From NCBI GenBank assembly GCA_018883325.1, contig VEQH01000040.1, forward strand, positions 1 to 39,660: a DNA stretch of 39,660 nucleotides, in the 5' to 3' direction. This stretch comes from Flavobacteriales bacterium (GTDB taxonomy: Bacteria; Bacteroidota; Bacteroidia; Flavobacteriales_D; Crocinitomicaceae). Below, one piece after another: positions 8,190 to 15,261 of the stretch. How positions within the stretch are numbered: position 1 is the first letter of the stretch; every line of letters starts with the position of its first letter. Under the pieces are notes generated by a model that made no database searches, had not been told where the DNA came from, and worked only from the letters and a program-made list of their open reading frames with translations. The translations under genes were made by a program, and so were the position numbers.

Positions 8190-8807
8190 TTAGTGCTGTG
8201 ATGAACTTGTTTTCGGTAATTTCCAAAATGCGTAAGCAATTAGTAGTTTAGATAAACCTTCGATAAAATTATGGATGTACCAGAGATTGTTTATCATAAG
8301 CGCTGAAATATATATAAAGAAAAGAAAACTTGAACTATTGTACACAAACAAAGATGTATTTATTAATAAAATTGATTTTGAATTTTTGTGGTTTGAATAA
8401 TCACTTATAAGGTAATCAAAAAACAAAAAAATTGAAAAAGCAACCAATGATATTTTCCTTGAAACCAGAGAATAATCAAGAAAAATAGTTTTAGAAATTT
8501 CGAAAATTAAAACCGAAAACGACAATAATCCAAATATAGCAATAAGATATTTTAAAGATTTATTGAATATGGATTCGTAGTAAAAAAAGGTTAAACTAAC
8601 AATTGAAATTACTTGATACAGATTAAAAAACACTAAGTTATTAAGCTTTAAAATACTGGTAATTGTAAGTATACACGTGGTAATAACCGATGCTGACAAA
8701 AAAACAATTAAACCTTTATTGAATTTTTTCTTGCCGTTAAATAGAACTATTATAGGTAAAATACCTGTCACTAATTGGAAAAATAATGAATAATGAATTA
8801 AGGTCAA
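8190..8807 (-). CDS. Multi-pass membrane protein, copy B of a tandem pair
   Basis: A 205-residue paralogue of 7393-7995 with the same predicted topology of six or seven membrane segments. Similarity is strongest in the last 35 residues (NNLWYIHNFIEG, then SKLLIAYAFWKLPKTS) and at the extreme N-terminus. The middle has diverged strongly at protein level but keeps hydrophobicity, which suggests selection on fold more than on sequence. The start is TTG at 8807, the same codon and context as copy A. The first ATG is near residue 168, so an ATG start is not possible for the conserved protein. Its 3' end also resembles the kinase start region, but the kinase frame closes after a few codons here. 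Function unknown; probably a signalling or accessory membrane protein. Confidence 0.68.
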   Translation of the reverse strand: MTLIHYSLFFQLVTGILPIIVLFNGKKKFNKGLIVFLSASVITTCILTITSILKLNNLVFFNLYQVISIVSLTFFYYESIFNKSLKYLIAIFGLLSFSVLIFEISKTIFLDYSLVSRKISLVAFSIFLFFDYLISDYSNHKNSKSILLINTSLFVYNSSSFLFFIYISALMINNLWYIHNFIEGLSKLLIAYAFWKLPKTSSSQH

Positions 8808-8884
8808 ATCAAGAATTCAAATGGTTAGGCAATGTTATTTTTGATCATTTCTGCTTTGTGTCTTTGGGTAATATTTTTAATTAC

Positions 8885-8953
8885 CAATCTTTCAAAAAAA
8901 AGCTAATTACAAAGTTAATATTTTACTTGTGAGAGCTTGGTTTTACAACCATT
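8885..8953 (-). repeat. Duplicated upstream region, copy B
   Basis: Partner of 8068-8135. The two copies lie about 817 bases apart, and each is about 70-80 bases upstream of a membrane protein start. Together with the coding parts they define tandem units of roughly 730-750 bases. Confidence 0.85.
8910..8917 (-). promoter_or_regulatory. Bacteroidota -7 box (TAACTTTG) for membrane protein B
   Basis: The same TAACTTTG as at 8092-8099, in the conserved block about 103 bases before the TTG start at 8807. It implies each duplicate kept its own promoter. Confidence 0.55.
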
Positions 8954-9009
8954 GATTTCCCAAAGAAAAACAAAATTATTTTGATCTAAAAAATATCACG
9001 CACAAAGAA

Positions 9010-9140
9010 ATTATAAGACCGTTGCAAAACCCGCTACTTGTCGTTACTCTAAAAATTTAAAATACTCATTTACAAGGGTAAACTCCGGGTTTAAATTTTT
9101 AGAAAGCCTAAAATATCGATTTTTGAAACAGTCTTATTAT
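9010..9140. mobile_element. MITE-like palindromic element, about 131 bp
   Basis: The ends form an imperfect terminal inverted repeat: 9010-9029 (ATTATAAGACCGTTGCAAAA) against the complement of 9121-9140 (ATAATAAGACTGTTTCAAAA), 17 of 20 matching. Inside, 9049-9061 and 9090-9102 form a perfect 13-base inverted repeat (CTAAAAATTTAAA). It has no ORF. No clear target-site duplication was seen. Size and structure fit a non-autonomous miniature element or a palindromic dispersed repeat; copy number in the genome is unknown. Confidence 0.6.
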
Positions 9141-9164
9141 GGAAAGGTGGATAATAGATTTGGA

Positions 9165-9208
9165 GAGCAAAAAAAATGTGAACCAAGTTAACTCGATTCA
9201 CATTTTTC
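9165..9208 (-). terminator. Intrinsic terminator after pyc
   Basis: On the minus strand, AAAAATGTGAA (complement of 9197-9207) pairs with TTCACATTTTT (complement of 9172-9182), an 11-bp stem with a 14-base loop that contains AGTTAACT, followed by more T residues. It starts about 22 bases after the pyc stop. The A/T-rich ends could also serve transcripts from the other strand. Confidence 0.8.
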
Positions 9209-9229
9209 ATGCGTAAAAAGCACTAATCT

Positions 9230-12200
9230 TTATGCTTGCTTAATGACAATCACACAGTCATCTTGCTCGACCATTGAGTTTTCATGCAACATCACTTTTT
9301 GAATTGTTCCAGACAATGGCGAATTGATTGTCGATTCCATTTTCATCGCCTCAATCACGAATAACGGCTGACCTTTCACAATTTCATCTCCTTCCATTAC
9401 CATGATTTTAACCAACTTACCTTGAAGTGGCGCACCAACATCATTCGGACCATTGATTTTTGCATGGGCAACTTTTGAAGATTGTATGGAGTTGTCTTTC
9501 ACCACAATATTTCTCGTTTGACCATTGATTTGGAAGAAAATCTCTCGGAAGCCTTCGTCGTTTGGTTCGCCCATGTAGCGGAAACGAATCAATAAGTTTT
9601 TACCATCTTCCAAATTCACCAAAATTTCTTCATTTGGCTTCATCGGGAAGTAGAAACTTGGCGTTGGCAATTTTTCTACATAACCAAAATGCTTTCTGAA
9701 TTTATAGAAATCTTCAAAAACTTTTGGGAACATGATATAGGAAAGATAATCTTCTTCACTTAATTTTTGTGAGAATTTAGCTTTGAATTCCTCAAATCCT
9801 TTAGCAAAATCAAAATGCGCAATGTGTGCGTTTGGTTTGTTGGTGTAAGGTTCAACATCTTTCAAAATCAATTTTTGTAATTCTTTCGGGAAACCACCAA
9901 ATGGCTGACCTAAATCTCCTTTGAATAATTGTTTTACAGAGTCCGGAAAGGCTAAATCCTCTCCTTTTGCAAAAACGTCTGCTGCTGTTAAATTATTGGT
10001 TGTCATAAACATCGCCATATCACCAACAACTTTTGAAGAAGGCGTAACTTTAACGATGTCACCAAATAATTCGTTGACAACGACGTAATTTTCTTTGATT
10101 GTTTCAAATTTGTTTTCCAAGCCTAGTCCGCGTGCTTGAGGTAATAAATTTGAATATTGTCCACCTGGAATTTCATGGTCGTAAACTTCAGCTGTACCAG
10201 CTTTCAATTCACTTTCAAATGGATAATAATATTCCCGAACTACTTCAAAATAGTTTGAGTAGTCGTTCAATGCTTTCAAATTCATCGGATTTTCGCGCTC
10301 ATGTCCTTGAAATGCTGCCACCAAAGAATTGAAGTTTGGTTGTGAAGTTAAACCGCTCATGGATGCCAAAGCAACATCTACAACGTCAACTCCTGCTTCA
10401 ATTGCTTTAAGGTAAGTGCTTGATTGAATGGAAGAAGTATCGTGTGTATGCAAATGAATTGGAATTGAAATTTTCTTTTTCAACTCTGTAATTAGTTTTT
10501 CAGCTGCGTAAGGTTTTAAAAGTCCCGCCATGTCTTTAATTGCCAACATGTGCGCTCCTGCATCTTCTAATTGGCAAGCTAAATCCAAGTAATAATTCAA
10601 ATTGAACTTCTGACGGTTTGGATTTAAAATGTCACCTGTGTAACAAATACATGCTTCCGCCAATGAATTCGTGTTGTTTCTAACGGCAGAAATACTATTT
10701 GTCATTCCTTCCAACCAGTTCAATGAATCAAAAATTCGGAAAACATCAATTCCATTTTCGGCACTTTTCTCAATGAATTTATCCAAAACACTATCCGGAT
10801 AAGCTGCATAACCAACAGCGTTACTTCCTCTGAAAAGCATTTGCAATAAAATATTAGGTGCTGCCTCACGAATCAAGCGCAAACGTTCCCACGGATCTTC
10901 GTGAAGGAAACGCATCGTTACATCGAAAGTAGCGCCACCCCAAACTTCCAATGAAAATAATTCAGGGAAATTGCGTGCCATTCCTTCTGCAACTTTTAAA
11001 ATATCGTGGTTTCTCAAACGTGTCGCAAACAACGATTGATGTGCATCGCGTAAAGTTGTATCCGTGTAGAAAATCTTCTTTTCATTTTTAATGTAATCCA
11101 CGAATTTCTCACGACCTAATTCATTCAATAAATCTTTTGTTCCTTTTGGAAAAGGTTGGCTAGCATCAAATGTTGGAACATGCGGTTTTCTGAAAACTTT
11201 AGTTGGGTCATACGATTTTACGTCCGGGTGACCATTAACTTTTAATTCCGCTAAATATTTCAATAGCTTCGTTCCACGGTCTTTATCGTGACCAAATTCT
11301 GGTTTTAAAAGATGTGGGTTTTCTTGAATAAATCCAACTGTAGCCTCGCCATTTTGGAAGGTTTCGTTTGTCATAACGTTTACCAAGAAAGGAATGTTTG
11401 TTTTCACCCCACGGATTCTAAACTCGCGTAAAGTTCTTTTCAAACGTGCTGCTGCTCCTTTCAATGTACGACCACTTGCAGAAACTTTCACCAACATCGA
11501 ATCAAAGAAAGGCGAAATTTTAACACCAGAATAACTGCTTCCTTCGTCTAAACGAATTCCATAACCACCTGCATTTCTGTAAGCTACAATTGTTCCATAG
11601 TCAGGTTTGAAGTCGTTTTCAGGGTCTTCTGTTGTAATTCGACATTGAATTGCCCAACCGCTGCATTTTACGTCTGATTGATCGTGAATGAAAATCTGAT
11701 TGTGTGACAAAGGATGTCCTGCGGCGATAATAATTTGTGAACGCACCAAGTCAATTCCTGTAATTTCCTCAGTAATAGTGTGTTCAACTTGAATTCTAGG
11801 ATTTACTTCAATGAAATAAACGTTTTCATCTTTGTCAACTAAAAACTCAACTGTTCCTGCATTGCTGTAATGCACGTGTTTTGCAATTCGAGTTGCGTAT
11901 TCGTAAAGTTTATCTTTTGTTTCTTGTTTAAGAATAGACGGAGCGATTTCAATTACTTTTTGAAAACGACGTTGAACGGAGCAATCGCGCTCAAAAAGGT
12001 GAACGATATTTCCGTAATGATCTCCTAATATTTGAACTTCGATGTGTTTTGGATTTTCGATAAATTTCTCAATGAAAATCGTATCGTCGCCAAATGCTTT
12101 TAATGCTTCGCTTTTGGCATCAAGGAAAGAACTTGAAATTTCGGATTCTTCACGTACAACGCGCATTCCACGTCCGCCACCACCTGCAGCAGCTTTTAAC

Positions 12201-12694
12201 ATCACTGGAAAACCAATGCGTTTTGCTTCTGAAACAGCTTCTTCAACTTTTGTAAGTTTGATTTTACTGTCTGGAATTAAAGGAACATCTACTGCTTGAG
12301 CGACAATTTTTGCGGCTACTTTGTCACCTAATTGTGACATTGCTTCTGGCGTTGGCCCAACAAAAATAATTCCTTCCTCACGGCAACGAGTAGCAAATTG
12401 CACGTTTTCAGACAAGAATCCGTAACCTGGGTGAATGGCATCCACTTCATTGTTTTTTGCAACTCGGATGATTTCTTCAATGTCCAAGTACGGTTTCAAA
12501 GGTTCGGACTCATCGCCAATTTGAAAACTTTGGTCGGCTTTGTAGCGGTGCAAAGAATAGCGGTCTTCGTAGGTGTAAATCGCTACGGTTTTTACTTTTA
12601 GCTCAGAGGCTGCGCGAAATACGCGAATTGCGATTTCTCCACGGTTGGCTACAAGTAGTTTTTTAATTTGATGAATTTGCGTTAAAGTTTCCAT
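9230..12694 (-). CDS. pyc: Pyruvate carboxylase
   Basis: The biotin-dependent enzyme that carboxylates pyruvate to oxaloacetate with ATP and bicarbonate, refilling the TCA cycle in the cytosol. It is a single 1154-residue chain, the usual length. Domains in order: biotin carboxylase (from KKLLVANRGEIAIRVFRAA, with the ATP-grasp loop KAAAGGGGRGMR and EVNPRIQVEHT), carboxyltransferase (TDTTLRDAHQSLFATR, metal-site HLHTHDT), an allosteric/tetramerisation linker, and a C-terminal biotinyl domain with EAMKMES, biotinylated Lys at about 1118. The start is ATG at 12694. Biotin genes bioA-bioD lie at 25-27 kb. The gene stands alone with its own terminator. Upstream lies a candidate structured RNA and a 7-base tandem repeat that may affect expression. 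Confidence 0.97.
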   Translation of the reverse strand: METLTQIHQIKKLLVANRGEIAIRVFRAASELKVKTVAIYTYEDRYSLHRYKADQSFQIGDESEPLKPYLDIEEIIRVAKNNEVDAIHPGYGFLSENVQFATRCREEGIIFVGPTPEAMSQLGDKVAAKIVAQAVDVPLIPDSKIKLTKVEEAVSEAKRIGFPVMLKAAAGGGGRGMRVVREESEISSSFLDAKSEALKAFGDDTIFIEKFIENPKHIEVQILGDHYGNIVHLFERDCSVQRRFQKVIEIAPSILKQETKDKLYEYATRIAKHVHYSNAGTVEFLVDKDENVYFIEVNPRIQVEHTITEEITGIDLVRSQIIIAAGHPLSHNQIFIHDQSDVKCSGWAIQCRITTEDPENDFKPDYGTIVAYRNAGGYGIRLDEGSSYSGVKISPFFDSMLVKVSASGRTLKGAAARLKRTLREFRIRGVKTNIPFLVNVMTNETFQNGEATVGFIQENPHLLKPEFGHDKDRGTKLLKYLAELKVNGHPDVKSYDPTKVFRKPHVPTFDASQPFPKGTKDLLNELGREKFVDYIKNEKKIFYTDTTLRDAHQSLFATRLRNHDILKVAEGMARNFPELFSLEVWGGATFDVTMRFLHEDPWERLRLIREAAPNILLQMLFRGSNAVGYAAYPDSVLDKFIEKSAENGIDVFRIFDSLNWLEGMTNSISAVRNNTNSLAEACICYTGDILNPNRQKFNLNYYLDLACQLEDAGAHMLAIKDMAGLLKPYAAEKLITELKKKISIPIHLHTHDTSSIQSSTYLKAIEAGVDVVDVALASMSGLTSQPNFNSLVAAFQGHERENPMNLKALNDYSNYFEVVREYYYPFESELKAGTAEVYDHEIPGGQYSNLLPQARGLGLENKFETIKENYVVVNELFGDIVKVTPSSKVVGDMAMFMTTNNLTAADVFAKGEDLAFPDSVKQLFKGDLGQPFGGFPKELQKLILKDVEPYTNKPNAHIAHFDFAKGFEEFKAKFSQKLSEEDYLSYIMFPKVFEDFYKFRKHFGYVEKLPTPSFYFPMKPNEEILVNLEDGKNLLIRFRYMGEPNDEGFREIFFQINGQTRNIVVKDNSIQSSKVAHAKINGPNDVGAPLQGKLVKIMVMEGDEIVKGQPLFVIEAMKMESTINSPLSGTIQKVMLHENSMVEQDDCVIVIKQA

Positions 12695-12744
12695 TCATTG
12701 AGGGGATTAATTGGTGATTGATTTGATTATAGATGAAAGTTGAT

Positions 12745-12779
12745 AGTTAAAAGTTAAAAGAGAAAAGTTAAAAGTTAAA
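12745..12779. repeat. Five 7-base tandem repeats (GTTAAAA)
   Basis: Five contiguous heptamers: GTTAAAA, GTTAAAA, GAGAAAA, GTTAAAA, GTTAAAA. They lie 51-85 bases upstream of the pyc start codon, in its likely untranslated leader. Such units can change number by replication slippage. Confidence 0.85.
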
Positions 12780-12844
12780 AGTGAGTCTTGTAAATGTTTT
12801 GAAAATGTAGAATTGATGATTTATCTATTTAGATTAAAAAAAGT

Positions 12845-12977
12845 TTATAAAATAAAAAATCATCCGAAGAAAAGCTCTTGGGATGATTTAAAAAATGTCG
12901 CGTCAAATAACAGCTATGAAAGAAAGTTATCTTTTGAACAGAAAAGTTAAACTTCATGAATTCTTGCAGTTATTTGC
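12845..12977 (-). ncRNA. Candidate structured RNA with intrinsic terminator, upstream of pyc
   Basis: On the minus strand the stretch folds into nested helices. The outer arms 12966-12976 and 12904-12914 pair with 10 of 11 positions (CAAATAACTGC with GCTGTTATTTG). Inside, ATGAA pairs with TTCAT (12953-12957 with 12916-12920), and CTTTT pairs with AAAAG around a CTGTTC loop. It is followed by a strong terminator hairpin at 12857-12889 with a T-rich tail. A TAnnTTTG box at 12979-12986 would place transcription start right at the outer arm. It could be a free small RNA of about 125 nt or an attenuator-type leader of pyc. No known family was recognised. Confidence 0.45.
12857..12889 (-). terminator. 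Intrinsic terminator (end of candidate RNA or of the DUF2795 transcript)
   Basis: AAATCATCC and GGATGATTT form a perfect 9-bp stem, extended by AAGA/TCTT after one mismatch, with TTTTTTATTTTAT following on the minus strand. It lies about 160 bases before pyc and about 190 after the DUF2795 stop, so it may end either the candidate RNA or read-through from 13082-13303. Confidence 0.75.
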
Positions 12978-12978
12978 A

Positions 12979-12986
12979 CAAAAGTA
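12979..12986 (-). promoter_or_regulatory. -7 box (TACTTTTG) for candidate RNA / pyc
   Basis: A TAnnTTTG match on the minus strand. The position 19 bases further upstream reads TGA, not TTG, so only the -7 element is supported. It is the only such box I found between the DUF2795 gene and pyc. Confidence 0.45.
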
Positions 12987-13081
12987 GTGCATTTATTTTC
13001 AGAAATCAGTACTGTTTTTAACTTTTTTTTTCAATTAGTGATTAACGTTCTTTTTGTGCGAATGAGAGGCTAAAAAAAGGT

Positions 13082-13303
13082 TTAATATTCGTCTTCGTTG
13101 AAAAGGAAATCCTCACGTGACGGGTAATCTGGCCAAATTTCTTCGATGCTTTCATACATGTCTCCTTCGTCTTCCAAATCTTGTAAATTTTCAACAACTT
13201 CTAAAGGTGCACCCGTTCTGATTGCAAAGTCGATTAATTCCTCTTTCGTTGCTGGCCAAGGCGCGTCTTCTAAATACGATGCTAATTCTAAAGTCCAATA
13301 CAT
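13082..13303 (-). CDS. DUF2795 domain protein
   Basis: A 73-residue acidic protein with MYWTLELASYLEDAPWPATKEELIDFA at the N-terminus (split here only by description), which matches the DUF2795 pattern of a short helical domain seen across Bacteroidota. The core includes PWPATKEELIDFAIRTG and EVVENLQDLEDEGD, and the tail is very acidic (EEIWPDYPSREDF). No signal peptide or membrane segment; probably cytoplasmic. Function is unknown. It has its own well-formed promoter (13335-13364), about 32 bases upstream, and is not in an operon with the adenosyltransferase, whose stop lies 140 bases upstream. The start is ATG at 13303. Confidence 0.85.
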   Translation of the reverse strand: MYWTLELASYLEDAPWPATKEELIDFAIRTGAPLEVVENLQDLEDEGDMYESIEEIWPDYPSREDFLFNEDEY

Positions 13304-13334
13304 ATTTTATAATTTTATCTGTTCTAATTTTCGG

Positions 13335-13364
13335 CAAAAGTATTCTTTATTTGATATAAAGCAA
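13335..13364 (-). promoter_or_regulatory. Promoter TTG-N19-TACTTTTG for DUF2795 gene
   Basis: On the minus strand, TTG (complement of 13362-13364), 19 bases, then TACTTTTG (complement of 13335-13342). Both elements and the spacing match the Bacteroidota primary sigma consensus. The start codon is 31 bases downstream of the -7 box. Confidence 0.75.
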
Positions 13365-13444
13365 ATAAAAATTAATTCCTTAACAAAAGTTTTATCAACA
13401 GTTTAATTGATAAGCAATTGATTCGTTGAATAATTTAATTTTTC

Positions 13445-13996
13445 TTATCCCATTCGCGGTTGCCAAGCTTGTTCTGGTGCGTTTAAATCTTGTGTGATTT
13501 TTCTTCCTAAAACAAAAATGTAGTCGCTCAATCGATTCATGTAAGCCAAAACCAAGGGTGCAACAAACTCTTTTTCGTTTAATTCAACAATGATTCGCTC
13601 AGCTCTGCGACAAACACATCTTGCAACATGACAAAAAGAAACAGCTGTGTGTCCACCTGGAAGCACAAAAAAGCGTAATTCTGGCAAGGCAGCGTCCATT
13701 TCGTCCATCCAGTTTTCCAAGGTTTCAATATCCGATTCTTTTAAATCAGGAATTTTCATTTTCGACTTTTCGGGGTCAGATGCTAAACTTGAACCAATCG
13801 TAAACAAACGGTCTTGAATTTCAATGATTTGAGCTTTGTATTTCGCATCGATGTCATGGTCGCGAACTACACCTAAAAAGGAGTTAAGTTCATCAACTGT
13901 TCCATACGCATCAATACGAATGGCATTTTTTGGTACACGAGTGCCACCAATCAATCCTGTTTTTCCCTCGTCTCCTTTTTTAGTGTAAATTTTCAT
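13445..13996 (-). CDS. ATP:cob(I)alamin adenosyltransferase, PduO type
   Basis: The enzyme transfers the adenosyl group of ATP to cob(I)alamin to make adenosylcobalamin. The 183-residue protein begins MKIYTKKGDEGKTGLIGG, the ATP-binding N-terminal signature of PduO/MMAB proteins, followed by DAYGTVDELNSFLG, a central helix bundle, LPGGH, and CRRAERIIVEL with the conserved Arg residues, ending in NRLSDYIFVLGR. The length is that of the single-domain form. The start is ATG at 13996, directly against the stop of the PLP enzyme 13997-15250 with no spacer, so they share a transcript. No B12-dependent enzyme is in the window; methylmalonyl-CoA mutase or a reductase would be the usual client. Confidence 0.93.
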   Translation of the reverse strand: MKIYTKKGDEGKTGLIGGTRVPKNAIRIDAYGTVDELNSFLGVVRDHDIDAKYKAQIIEIQDRLFTIGSSLASDPEKSKMKIPDLKESDIETLENWMDEMDAALPELRFFVLPGGHTAVSFCHVARCVCRRAERIIVELNEKEFVAPLVLAYMNRLSDYIFVLGRKITQDLNAPEQAWQPRMG

Positions 13997-15250
13997 TTAT
14001 ATAACATTTAAAGCTTGTTCAATATCCCAAATGATGTCAGCGTGATTCTCAACACCAACAGAGATTCTAATTAGTTTTTCTGTAATAAATAATTCGTTTT
14101 TATAACTTGGATCAACACCAACATGCGTCATTGTTGCAGGATGTTCAACCAAAGATTCTGTTCCACCTAAACTCACAGCCAATTTAATTAATTTCAATGA
14201 GTTCATGAATTTGAAAGCTTCTTTTTCACCTCCAACAATGTCAAAAGAAAGCATTGCACCTGCACATGAATATTGGCGTTTGAAAACATTGTATTCTTCT
14301 GAGTTTTCTGGAATAAATCCTAGGTAATAAACTTTTTCAACTTTCGGATGATTTTTTAAGAAATTGGCAACCTCTTTCGCATTAATTGCTTGTTGCTCCA
14401 TTCTAATTTTTAGTGTTTCCAAACTTCGCATCAACAACCAACCTGTATGCGGTGCGGCCATGTTTCCAAGAAAGGTGCGAAGAATTTTTGTGCGTGTGAT
14501 AACTTCTTTATTTCCAGAAACAGCACCTGCAATTAAATCACTGTGTCCACCGATGTATTTTGTTGCGGAATAAATAGAGAAATCAGCTCCGTGTTTCAAA
14601 GGTTGCGACCATAAAGGCCCCATGTATGTATTATCAACAGCAACATACACTTTTTTATCAGCATTTGAAAATTCTTTAGAAATTTCAGCACACATTTCAA
14701 TATCAATCAAGGCATTCGTGGGATTTGCTGGAGTTTCAATGTAAATCATCGCTAATTTATCTGCTTTTCCACTCGCTTTCAAAAGATTAAGGATGTCTTC
14801 TTTTGTATGATTGGGTTTAAAAGCTATTGTTGAAATTCCAATTTTCTGCAAAAAATGATTGATAAAATGATCCGTTCCACCGTAAACAGGAGTGCTGTAA
14901 AGCAAAACATCTCCTGGAGATAGAAACTCTAAAAGTACGGTTGAAATTGCAGCCATTCCACTTTCAAAAACAGCTGAATCATCCGCTTCGTCCCATAATT
15001 TTAGACGTGTTTCCAAAATTTCTAAATCAGGATTATTGATTCGACTGTAAATTAATCCTACCTCTTCGGTTAAACCTTTTTCACGGATTCCGTAGGCAAT
15101 TTCAAAAAATGCTTTTCCTTCTTCTGCACTTTTAAAAACGAATGTCGAAGTTTGAAAAATTGGAGATTTAATTGCTCCTTCCGACAATTCAGGCTTGAAG
15201 CCGTAAGACATCATAAGACTCTCGGGCTTGAATTTGTGTTGATCACTCAT
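13997..15250 (-). CDS. Cys/Met metabolism PLP-dependent enzyme (cystathionine gamma-synthase family)
   Basis: A fold-type I PLP enzyme of 417 residues, acting on sulfur amino acids (cystathionine gamma-synthase, cystathionine lyase or methionine gamma-lyase). Seen: FESGMAAIST (cofactor phosphate), ETPANPTN, DNTYMGPLWSQPL (ring-stacking Asp), and SATKYIGGHSDLIAG with the Schiff-base Lys at about 231. The loop that in methionine gamma-lyases reads YGCT is YGGT here, so the typical MGL cysteine is absent. An insert around residues 48-66 lengthens the N-terminal region, as in a Bacteroidota subgroup annotated only at family level. Start ATG at 15250; ispH ends 11 bases upstream. I cannot assign the exact substrate. 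Confidence 0.9.
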   Translation of the reverse strand: MSDQHKFKPESLMMSYGFKPELSEGAIKSPIFQTSTFVFKSAEEGKAFFEIAYGIREKGLTEEVGLIYSRINNPDLEILETRLKLWDEADDSAVFESGMAAISTVLLEFLSPGDVLLYSTPVYGGTDHFINHFLQKIGISTIAFKPNHTKEDILNLLKASGKADKLAMIYIETPANPTNALIDIEMCAEISKEFSNADKKVYVAVDNTYMGPLWSQPLKHGADFSIYSATKYIGGHSDLIAGAVSGNKEVITRTKILRTFLGNMAAPHTGWLLMRSLETLKIRMEQQAINAKEVANFLKNHPKVEKVYYLGFIPENSEEYNVFKRQYSCAGAMLSFDIVGGEKEAFKFMNSLKLIKLAVSLGGTESLVEHPATMTHVGVDPSYKNELFITEKLIRISVGVENHADIIWDIEQALNVI

Positions 15251-15261
15251 TATTGTTGATT

